Shown here: positions 1-12,600 of the stretch, in pieces
Layout: each line of letters begins with the position of its first letter
Numbering within the stretch: position 1 is the stretch's first letter
Source of the DNA: Allolobophora icterica
Taxonomy: Eukaryota; Annelida; Clitellata; Crassiclitellata; Lumbricidae
Length of the DNA stretch: 64,000 bases
Assembly: GCA_963556255.1 (NCBI GenBank)
Contig: OY744607.1
Coordinates: forward strand, 54,935,764 to 54,999,763
Direction of reading: 5' to 3'
Translations under genes and position numbers: made by a program
The notes under the pieces: generated by a model
The model's database searches: none
What the model was told of the DNA's origin: nothing
The model's input: the letters and a program-made list of their open reading frames with translations, nothing else

Positions 1-3000
1 AGATGGAAATAATTATCAGGAAATGTTTAAGCAACATTTTAAGCATCTATATGATGATTACCAGCACAAGATCCGTTTGCTGTGAGACCATATCAGAAGC
101 ACATTGATCGCAGTTGAAAGCCCCAGAGACAATGCACCAAGGCACTTTGGTTTACGTTAAACTGAAGTTAACTAAAGATTGAAATCATATTCTAGGCCCA
201 TATTCAGTCAAGAAGCAGCGGATAACAAGGAGCCCCATCTTACAGTACTCATAATATAATTTCACAAGAACATACTACAGTATTGTTGTTAAATTAATTT
301 TCAAATGCAGCTATTACCGTCACAGGACCCGTTTGCTGTGAAACCATATCCAACATCACATTGATCGCATTTATGAGCCCCAGTGATGTTGCATCCGTAA
401 GTTGTACAGTACATGGAACAAGCTGAAATAAATTCCAACCAACACAATCTTTAAGAAATTTCGGAACAGACTCATGCAGAGTTAGATTTTCGTTAATAAT
501 TTTGTAACAGAATGGCTGTTAAATTAGGAAATTTTTAGCATTGAGATGATTACCATCGCAAGATCCGTTTGCTGTTATACCATATCCGACGTTGCATTGG
601 TCGCATTTGAAAGCTCCAGTGACGTTGCATCCGTAAGTGGTACAATAGGTGGAGCAAACTGAATTAAAAATTTCAACCAACACAAAAATCTTTACGAAAT
701 CTCAGGAAAAACTCAGGCAAATTTAGATTACTAATTTCTAACTTTAAAAGAATAACTCAATTTAAGACATGTTTAGCGACATGTAAGCTTTGATGAGATT
801 ACCGTCCGTCACAGGATCCATTTGCTGTGAGACCATAACCCGCGTCACATTGATCACACTTAAAAGCCCCTTTGACGTTGCATCCACGTATTTTGCAATA
901 CGCAGAACAAAATGAAACAAGCAAATCGCGTTATTTATTCAAATAGGACCAGATGATTACAAGTAGGCTTACTGTATAATTTAAGCAGTATTCTAGAGCA
1001 CAATTCTAAAAAGAAGACATTGTCATATTTTGGTTAAATTAATTCACGAGTGCAGTCATTACCATCACAGGTGCCGTTTGCAGTTAATCCAAATCCCAGA
1101 TCGCATAGATCGCATTTGTAAGCTCTAGTTGTGTTGCATCCAAAGGTTGTGCAGTGTAGAGCACATACTAAAAAAAATAAACCGCATTAAGTAGCATTAA
1201 GTATCCAATTGATATTTTAACAGAGAAAAATGCATATAACGATGAAATTGCCTATTTCAAATCTTGCTTATAATTTAAACTTTACCGAAGGAGAATATCA
1301 AAAAGATTAAAGTGTGGGATGGCAATAAAAAACATACAATTTTGAAAATGGAAATTTTTATTATCAGTAAATTAGTACTTTTATTACCGTCACAAGATTT
1401 GAATTAGTCAGTGAATTAGTAATTTCATTACCGTCAAAAGATTTAAATTAGTCTGTGAATTAGTAAGTTTATTACCTCACAAGATTTAAATTAGTCAGTG
1501 ATTTAGTATTTTTATTACCGTCACAAGATTTGAATTAGTCGGTGAATTAGTAATTTTATTACCTCACAAGATATGAATTAGACAGTGAATTGGTATTTCT
1601 ATTACCGTCACAAGGTCTGAATTAGTCAGTGAATTAGTGTTTTTATTACCGTCACATGATCCGTTTGATGTGAAACCGTATCCGACGTCACACTGATCGC
1701 AGTTGTAAGCTCCCGTTGAGTTGCATCCAAATTCCGTACAGTGTGCAGAACAAACTAAAATATATCGCACACCAAATAAAACTCTGAAAAAATTTATAAG
1801 GATAAGAACAAAATTACAAACTGTGCTTGTGTATTTACAAGGATTTTGAAGATATCTATATTATCGAAACCACTTAAAACTTGAATGATATTTGGCTTGT
1901 TAAAGTAGTTCATGTTAGCTTTAGGAATGTCTTTTTCACCGTCACACGATCCGTTTGCTGTCACTCCATATCCATAGTCGCATTGATCGCAGTTGTAAGC
2001 TCCCGTAATCGATGGGTTTAAGCCAGAACGTCTTATCTACGATTTTTTCAAAAATGGAGATTTTGACAGAAATTGAATTGACTAACGTCAATGCAGGTTC
2101 TGACAGAAGGTCGTACCTACAAGTCTCCATTAAAGTCTAGTTGGCACGAAGATACACCACATTTTTTGGGTCACATTTATGCCATAAGGATGTACGTCCA
2201 TACATACAGCGTCTATTATTTACAGTGCAACTAGTAATTCTACCAGATGGTTGCATCTTGTCTAAGATACGTCTCTATGGCATAAATTGAATTTCTAAAG
2301 GCAAGTAAAATGAACGCTGCATATTGATACTTACTTTGACTGTCGGACAGCTTGTCACTTACTCACTTTCGTAGAAATTGCATAGCATTATATAATTTAG
2401 GTTATTCTAAAGTTATTAGTCGTTTTATCCTATAACATAATGTTGGAAGTGACTTTGGTGCAAGTTGCACAGAAATTATGAGATTATTCGTTATTTTATT
2501 TTGTCTGCTAAAAGGGCGTATCTTGTCAAACTTTTACAAATTTCACCTAATTATCACGTTACGTGTAAACAAAACAATACTTGCTTTAAATCATTTCCAA
2601 AAGGATTGTTATTAGTCGGCATTTTGCTAGAAATAATTTTCATTGCCTAAATAAAATTTTTTTAAAACAACTTTTTCTGCAAAAAATTTACTTTTCCTTG
2701 ATTATCTCGGAATGTTAAAAAACTTAGATAAGACGTTCTGGCTTAAACCCATCGCGTTGAGTTGCATCCATATACCGTACAGTGGGCAGAACAAACTAAA
2801 CAATAAACAGAATTCCATATTAAACTTTGATTAAATTACAAACATGTATTTTAGGTAATCTGCTAACTCGCATACTAAATAATAATTAAAATGAATAAAA
2901 TAAATTTTGGTGAAATTGAATGAATGTAATAAGTATTACCGTCACAGGTAAGGTTTGATGTGAGGCCGTATCCGATGTCGCATTGGTCACATTTATAAGC

Positions 3001-6000
3001 ACCGGTGACGTTGCATCCATATGTCGTACAATACGTTGAACACACTGAAATGAACGAATGCCGTTTAACCATCATTATAGGAGTTGTCGTTTCCTAGGTG
3101 AGCTCCAGCGGTATACAAATAGAATTACTACAACCACATTAACGTTTGAGATCGTTATTTCCAACTATTCTACTTCTTTTTCTTATTCACATTTTTGTAT
3201 TTAATGTGTTTCGGTCCATCGAAGACATCTTTATTTATTCTCTATCATAACTATGATCGTTTGAATGCTTAGGCTAAAAGCTTAAGATTTTTTACTAATT
3301 GCTAATACCAATTAACGAGTGTCAGCTTACTACTATCCAAAACTCACCAGGACACGGTGGCCGATTGGTTAAAGCGTTCACCTTGCAACGCGGAGAGCAC
3401 GAGATCGAGTCTCCTCTTCTGAGACGGTTAGGCTACTGTGTAAGGACCCTGATCAAGTCCTTCACTCAGAATTGCTCAGCGCCGTCGACTGAAACTGACG
3501 CTTAATAATTAATTGCGTGCTAATGATATAATAATTACCATCGCAAGTTCCGTTCGGCGTGAAGGCGTATCCGAGATCGCACAAGTCACATCTATGGGCC
3601 CCCGTGTGATTACAACCGGTTACATTGCAGTGCAGGGAACAAACTAATTTAGACAAACAAGACAAACCCTTTTTATCGTTTCATAACTGGTAACGGATCG
3701 CTAATTTTTGTGCAAGACAGGGGTACGGCTACAGTTCTTCAAAATGTCATGTTTAGAATCAATGTAGCTAAAGATTATGTTCAACATAAAGGCTGTGAGA
3801 GGCGATTACGTTGGTGCTTTGGGTGTTAACAGATAAGCACTACTAGATAAATGTAGTTTCTCGATCTTGTAACTAGACGGTAAAGAAACATTTGTTGATC
3901 TGCCATGTGGCCATCAGCTGAACGAAGAGCTGTAAACGTACCTTGTGAGACATAAAACTGCGCTGTGTAATGTGTCTTAGTACATACATGAATCTCTGAT
4001 CTTATGATTTTTCTTTAAATCAAGAAATCAACGCGTTCTGTGAAACCGTTAAGTGCATTAACTGTATAGGATAATAACCGTCACATGATCCGTTTGATGT
4101 GAGACCATATCCGACATCACATTGATCGCAGTGGTAAGCTCCCGTTGAGTTGCATTCATATTCCGTACAGTGGGCAGAACAAACTAAAATATATCGCACA
4201 TCAAATAAACTCAGTAAAAATTTCCAAACCATGCTTGGGTATTTAAAAGAATTTCAAAGATATCTATGTTGTCCAAACACTTAAAACTTATAATTTTTTT
4301 ATATTTGGCTTGATAATTTAGTTCAGGTTAGCTTTAGAAATGTTTTTTTTACCGTCACAAGATCCGTTTGCTGTCAGTCCATATCCAACGTCGCATTGAT
4401 CGCAGTTGTAGGCACCAGTGATGTTGCATCCGCACATTGTGCAGTGTAAAGAACAAACTAAAAAATAAATCCAATTTCACATTAAACTTTTGGTTAAATT
4501 ACGAACATGTATTTAGGTAGTCTGCCAACTTCCATACTAAATAATTAATAAAATGAATAAAATAAATTGTTACGAAAGTGTATAACTGCAAAAATTATTA
4601 CCGTCACAGATTAGGTTTGTTGTGAGACCGTACCCGGCGTCGCATTGGTCGCACTTAAAAGCTCCGTTTACTTTACATCCGTATGCCGTACAATACGGTG
4701 AACACACTGAAATGAACAACTGCCGTTTAACCATCATTACAGGAGATGTCGTTTCCTAGGTGAGCTCCAGCGTTATGCAAATAAAATTAACACAGCCATA
4801 GCAACGTTTGAGATCGTTATTTCCAATTGTTCTATTTCTGTTTCTTACTCATAATTTACTGTTTTAATTTAATGTGTTACTGACCACCTAAGAATCCGTA
4901 ATTATTCTCTTTCAGATAATCTTCTTAATATTTAAGCTTAAGATTTTTAGTGATTGATGATATCAATTTACGAGTGTACTGTACTTGTAATTAGCAACTT
5001 CTAATGCGCCGGTTACTATCGCCCAAAGCATCAACCAATAGCACACCAAAACCAAGCCGTAATCAGGTCTATGTCCATGGCAGCTTACTACTTTCCAATA
5101 CTCAACAGGAGACGGTAGCCGTTTGGTTAGCCCGGAGAGGACGAGATCGAGTCTCCTCCTCTGAGACGTTTACTGTGTAGGGACCTTGTGCAAGTCCTTC
5201 ACTCACAATTGCTCAGCGCCATCGACTGATGCTTGGTCATTCAATACTAACGCTTAATAATGGCGTGCTAATGATAATATTATAATTACCATCGCAAGTT
5301 CCGTTTGGCGTGAAGGCGTATCCCGGATCGCACAAGTCACATCTGTAGGCGCCAGTGAGATTACAACCGGTTACATTGCAGTGCAGGGAACAAACTAATT
5401 TAGAAAAACAATACAAAACCTTTTTTTAACTTTTGCATAACTGGTAGCGGATCGCTAACATTTGTACAACACAAGCCTACGACTATAGTTTTTAGAAATT
5501 TTTCATGCTTAAAATCAGTGTGGCTAAATATTATGTGCAACATAAAGGCTCTGAAGAGCAATTACGCTTAAGCGCTGGATTGCAACAGATAAGCACTAAT
5601 GGAGAAATGTATTTTCTCGGTCTTGTAATTAGACAGTGAGGTAACGTATTTGTTGACCGACCATATGCCCATCAGCTGAACGAAGAACTGCAGGATAATA
5701 AATACATGCGCTATATAATGTGTCTTAATATATACATAAATCTCTGATATTATGATTTTTTTAAATCAAGAAATCAACGCTTTCTGTAAAACCGTTGAGT
5801 GTATTCACGGTATAGGATAATTACCGTCACATGATCCGTTTGATGTGAGACCATAACCGACATCACATTGATCGCATTTGTACGCCCCAGTGATGTTGCA
5901 TCCGTACTTTGAACAATGTGACGAACACACTGAGATAAAATAAACTGCGTTTCATGCAACAACCACAAAATCGGTTAGAGAGTAGAAATACTATTACTAA

Positions 6001-9000
6001 TAGTAATTAATAATATTAAGAATAGTAATTAATAATAGTAATAATAGTAATTACTACTAGATTAAACACAACATCACGCGTAAACATCAAACTTTGTCAT
6101 AATTTGTAGAATGCATGTATCTATGTATATACATGTATCTGTATGTATGTATGTATGTATGTATGTATGTATGTATGTATGTATGTATGTATGTATGTAT
6201 GTATGTATTTATTTATTTATTTTTATTTATTCCGGATATTTCTATAGCGCCTCTCGAAGTCAACTACTACTCAGAGGCGCTCCCGACTACAGCATTTGAT
6301 ACTGTACCGGAATTTTCACGCCGAAGCGCCACGAGCAATTGCGAGTGAAGGACTTGCCCAAGGTCCGTACGCAGCGGCTAGAGTGGGATTCGAACCTGCA
6401 ACCCTCCGGTCACAAGGCGACGAACTTACCACTGAGCCACCACGCCACGTATGTATGTATGTATGTATGCATGTATGTATGTATGTATGTTTGTTTGTTT
6501 GTTTGTATGTATGTATCTATGTACCATAGCACTTGCACAGCACCCTTTAGGTAACTCACAAGGGCGCTCGGGCACGGCTACCTAGGAATCACCGAACAAA
6601 AAAATCTTAAATTAACCAGAAAATGTTTCCTGAACTGCTAAAGATGCTAGAGATCCTATGCCCGGTTGCAGATTCTTCCAGAGAGGAAAAGACGCCATAT
6701 AATAAATTTTTGTTTCAAAATAAGCATGTAATCATTACCGTCACAGGACCCGTTGGCTGTTAGACCATATCCGAAATCACATTGGTCGCATTTGTAAGCT
6801 CCGGTTGCATTGCATCCGTATGTAGTGCAGTTGGGAGAACATTCTGTAAAAACAAATCGCATTTGTGGCAAAATTGATTATGCTACTTCCATAGTTGGTT
6901 TCGGTTTTATTTTCGGTTCAACTTTCACTTTCGGTTCCATTTTTGCTTTGCTCCACTTTCATTTCTGTTCCACTTTTAATCTTGGTTTAACTTTCATTTT
7001 CGGCTTAGTTTCTATATTTGCTCCCCGATTAACGATTTATCATAGTGTCTATACCTACATCCCGGAGCAAACCGATAAAGAGAAATTTTACAATGCAAGT
7101 AATTGTCCAAATTAAGCACGAAATCTGAGCCGCAATGCAAGCGGAACACTAAGAGTTATTCTTTCTGCATCAAGCTTTGTACACGTATCGATCGATAAAT
7201 GCTAAATGTTGCACTTTGGTGAACAGTAGAGTTTTAAAAAAATGAAATTTAAATGTAGACTAATAGGGAAGTTTCTTAATGCTTTAGCCTATAGCGGTTC
7301 GCTTTTGGTGCGCCATCGTTGGATGCCCTGTGCATTAGATACCGTCGCTATGGAATCCTCTGTGAAAGTCTTAACGAACTAATGCCCTTAAAGCTTGTGA
7401 GTTAAATTGAGGGTTTTTACTTGGAGTAGGGTTACCGGCGCACGATCGGTTTGCAGTTCGAACATGTCCGACATCACATTTATCACATTTGTAAGCCCCA
7501 TCAAAGTAGCATCCATACGTGGTACAGTAGGCGGAACAGGCTGAAATAAACAGGAGTTTGTTTCAGCGGGAAAATAGCGGAGTCTATTCTAGTCTAATTA
7601 CTTCCATAGCGTGTTATCGTAATGCACAAGTCATCGATCGATGGTCACTTCTTGTGAAATTGTAGATAAATATTGTAATACGTTAGAGAAGCACCCTAGA
7701 TACCTAACTGATCAGGAAGTCAGAGATTCTGGTAACGATGTGAGGGAGTTGAAAGAGGTGCGTTTTAAGTCTAGACCTGAAAGACAACAGAGAAGCGACA
7801 GACCGCGCAGAGTGGGGCAGCGAATTTCAAAGCCACTAAGAACATTCGGAAACCCAGTACAGTTTCTGTTACCAGGCAAGTTTCAGGGGTCAAGCATTTG
7901 TTGATCGAGGGCAAATTTTAAACAGAAACGTGACGTGGAATAACTGAACAACCCCTCTAACATGACCCCTCTTAGCATTTATGTAGCGCTTTGCAAATTC
8001 TGTTATTACGATAACGAGATTACGAAATAATGTAGTCAACTGATTCCATTATCTAGGGAATCTGAGCTAATGACCTCTGAAACGGTATTATCACTGTGCA
8101 CAGATATCAGTGGGTAGTTGCTTAATAGATTAAATTGTGGTTAACTCTCATAATCTGTTGAAGAACACTCGTCTTAATTCTATATTATTATCTTCAACAC
8201 TTTCACGCTGAGAGTGTGTTAAAAGTGATTGGGAAGCCAATACAGCCCATCGTTAAAGTTTTAAAGAGTCTCAAAACAATAAAACATTTAAAAAAACAAA
8301 ATATTGTACTTATTACCGTCACAGGATTTGTTCGGCGTGAAACCATATCCTACGTCGCATTTATCGCAACTGTAAGCCCCAGTGACGTTGCAACCAGACT
8401 TTGTACAGTACGGAGAACAAGCTAAAGGAAATGTATGCAAAACAAAGTTCATTTTGCAACATTCCGGAATTATTTCACCAGACGACTAATTTAAAACCTT
8501 AACTTGCGCAATCAATCTGAAACTCACGAACATAAAAAATTATTCGGTATTAGTTTTATTGTTTCCTGGCCGTGGCTTTTTGAATTTCTGTATAAAATAG
8601 GCCTACGTATCTATGAGAACACTTGATATAACTCACAAAGGCGCTGCACCTATGAGTATCTAACAGAACTAAGCAATGTGTTTTAAGAAAGTTAGCAAAT
8701 GAATGCAGCACATAGTCAAAGGCAACGTAAGTGCAGTGGCAGACTGTTTCAGGAAGACTGTCCATTGTCCAACACACAAGAATTCACGATGGGCTCAAGT
8801 TGAAGTGCGACGTCGTGGCACCTGCACATCTCCATGGGTCGAAGAGCGCAACGATCGCCGACCCAGCTGACTCGAGACTGGAACACCTAGCTCCTTGTAT
8901 GCCAGAGCAGTGTCAACAATTTAGGAACGCGTCAGCATGATGGTCTTAAAGCAATGGGCTCCGCAACAGGAAGCCAGTGTAGCGTCCCTCGCATACTGTA

Positions 9001-9568
9001 CATTCATTTAAATGCTAATATTTGGGCTTGTTGACCAACGAAAACAAAACGCTACAGGAAATGTGGAACATTTTACTATTGAACTTTCAAAATTTGCGTT
9101 AGTGATATTACTGTATGCAACTGAATTCGGTACATACCTCCGCAGGATCCGTTTGTTGCAAACGTATAACCTGGATCGCAGACATCGCATCTGTACGCTC
9201 CAGAAGCACTGCAACCCGTTATGTTACAGTGTTGAGAACAAGCTGAAACAAACGCTTCTCGGTTACAAGTTTAAAATTAACATCCGAGATAAGGTGATAA
9301 TATATATAATGTTATAATATATAATCCGAGATAATATAATGAGAATATACAATATCCATGATAATAGTCTTCGACCCACGCGTAGGTGCGTGGTCCGTAT
9401 CAATGTAGGTGACGATGAACTCTGGCGCTATCTTGAGAATGGTGAAAACAACAAGGTGTTCAAAAAAAGCGATATACTGTAGTGGGGTAAAGTTGCAAAG
9501 ATCGTCAGTAGCCTTTGGTAAAGGATTTGAATGCGTATATATATATATATATATATATATTTGAAATT

Positions 9569-9603
<35 letters not shown>

Positions 9604-12600
9604 CAGGGAGTGTGAGATATTTTCCTCAGACGGAACAGTTTGCGTTGCCTGCGCGCAGATGTTCAGCATTGAACTGGATCGCTATTTTCTACTGTAGCTA
9701 TTATAAAAAGTGATATGGGCAGTCTATACCTTCACACGTTCCGTTTGCTGTTAGACCGTATCCAGAATCACACTGATCACAACTGAATGCCCCAGTGACA
9801 TTGCAGCCGTAGCTTGTGCAATGCGCAGAACAAACTAAAACAAAACAACATCTCGTGTTCAAGCTACACTTGAGTAAATACTTATATCACATTCAACGAA
9901 GATACCAACTACGAGTTTTCAAAGTATTTGATAAGTACTAATATGATATATGAAATATGTTATATTTATCTTATATTTATGTTACACAGTTTTGCTTGTG
10001 TCGACCCCTCTACTTGGAACCGTCTTCCGCAGGAATTGCGACTTGAGTTCCTCATCTTTTCTCTTCTCCTGTTCGGGAAACGCCTGGAGTCTATTTTATT
10101 TCTTAGTGATAGCACTGACTTTGGTTAGTAGTGCATTTGAATCGTTGAGTGGCGCTTTTATAAATGTTCTATCACAATTACAACACGTTGCAGCGGTTAC
10201 TATCACACGTATTGGTGCATCAGCACACTTAATATAACGCTTATTAAAGTACCTCACAAAAGGGCAGTGTCTATAGCTATCTAACGGACCTTTAAACAAG
10301 TCTCTTTAAGACAGTCTGCAACTGAAAGTTGCCGGAGAAAAGACGACCATGCGTAAATGCAGTGTGCTACGATATCACATCATTAGTATGTTAAATGTAT
10401 CTAACCGATGCATGAATTTCAATAAAGGAAATTACTGTAGTTTTATTTATTCCAAAGTTTAACATCGTCATATGACATCATACACCGTTGACGACAATTC
10501 AAAATTATGTACAATACAGTAAAAACAAAGAATTTACAGAGTTCAAAAGACACCATGTAAAGGTGTCAAAACAATACTTTACGGTGTCACTAACATTCAT
10601 TGTTTAACAGCATAAAGTAATACATTAAGTAAAGTTTATTATACATGTATTGCAGCTAAACATTGTTTTGCAGCAAATTTCATACAAGAAATTTGTTTAA
10701 GAAATATTCCTAATGAACATTCGTAATGTACATGAGATTTTTAATATAGTTCCTTTAACTTAATTAAATAATAAAATAGCTGTGATTGTAAGTTTATAAT
10801 ATCTGTTATTATGACAAGAGGTTTTTATTCTACTTTTTAATCTTCAATAATTTATTATTTAATGCAATCAAACAATGTTATGGAAGTACATGCAATGATG
10901 CAAACATTGAAAACCATATTTCTTTATCACAGTTTGTAGATTTCAAAATAAAAGAGAACTGAAATTTTACCAGAGTCTAAATCCACTACTGTTAATATTT
11001 AACAGACTTTAATAATTATTTATGAACCATATAATTTTGACATGAGATTCTTGTTATAGTAATAAATTTTAACAGAAGTAATCATTCAATACAAACAAGC
11101 TATATTAACATAGACTAAAATATACAAACAGTTAAAAAAAACTATAACACAATTATATTATGTACATATTAGAATCCAAAAACTAAAAATCTACCAAAAT
11201 CTACAGACAACACGAGAAACATTGTAACCTAGAAAATCTATCCTTCTCTGATAAGGTTGATCAGTTGTAGTTAAGGCCGTTAAGCTACTTATTACCGTCG
11301 CAGGATCCGTTTGATGCGAGACCATATCCGACGTCGCACCTGTCACACTTGTTAGCCCCTGTGACGTTGCATCCGTATGTTGTGCAGTGAGATGAACACA
11401 CTGAAATGAATGCCAGGAAACATACCTTAACGAGATAACTGCGAAAACAACACAAATGTAATCTCGTTAAAAATTTCCAAAGGAATGTTTTAAGCGAAGA
11501 AATGTTTCAGCAACAATTGTTAAAGTAATTACGACTGTCATATTTTGAAGAAATTACTCTTAAATACGAAATATTTTAGCGACATTGTAAGATGTATCTT
11601 AATGATTACCGTCGCAGGATTCGTTTGTTGTTAGACCATATCCAACGTCACATTGGTCACATTTGTAAGCACCGGTGCTGTTGCATCCAAGTGATGTACA
11701 GTAAGGTGAACATACTGAAATGAATGCCAGCCGACACATCTTAATGAAATAACTGAGAAAACAACACAAATGTAATCTGATTAACAATTTCCAAAGGAAT
11801 ATTTTGAAAGAAGAAATGTTTCAGCAACAATTGTTAAGGCAACTAGGTGTACTATATTTTGAAGAAATTACTCCAAAATATGAAATATTTTAGCGACATT
11901 GTAAGACGTATCTTAATGATTACCGTCGCAGGATCCGTTTGCTGTGAGACCATATCCAACGTCGCATTGGTCACATTTGTAAGCCCCGGTGTTGTTGCAT
12001 TTAAATGTGGTACAGTATGGTGAACACACTGAAATGAATGCCAGCCAATACATCTTAATGAGATAACTGGGAAAAACAACACAAAGGTAACCTCTTTAAC
12101 AATTTTTATGCGTTTTCAGGAAAGGAACCATAAGTCTCATATGGAATTAAGTATTGACTCATATTCTTGAGTGATGTCTGACTACAATGCAGAAGAATTG
12201 AACTTTATATATTCATTCAAATTATTTTTAACATATTGAGAACAGAGCATGCGCAAATGACAGCTTTGAATATTTCAGTTTAAACTTTCACTGAAGAAAA
12301 TGCGAAAATTTTCACAAAACTTTACCACAGAATTCGTTACAAACTATTTACCAAACACCAAATAATGCCTTTTAATCACAGTATTATGTGTTGTATACAT
12401 GCACATTATATTTGTGTAAAAATAGTTCAATATTTGAAAACTTATTATCCTCTTGAATTTATTATAGAAATCAGAAAGGATGAAAAAAGACATGGTTTTT
12501 TAAGCCTCACACAAAACTCTAAAAGTCATCATTTGAAGAATAAAACTTGAGATTTTTGAAAATTTTCTTTTGTCAATGTTTACCAGCCACATCATTGTAT

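Noticed and set aside
6111..6554. Cys-Met-Tyr-Val repeat frames
   Set aside because: (TATG)n microsatellite on both sides of a SINE.
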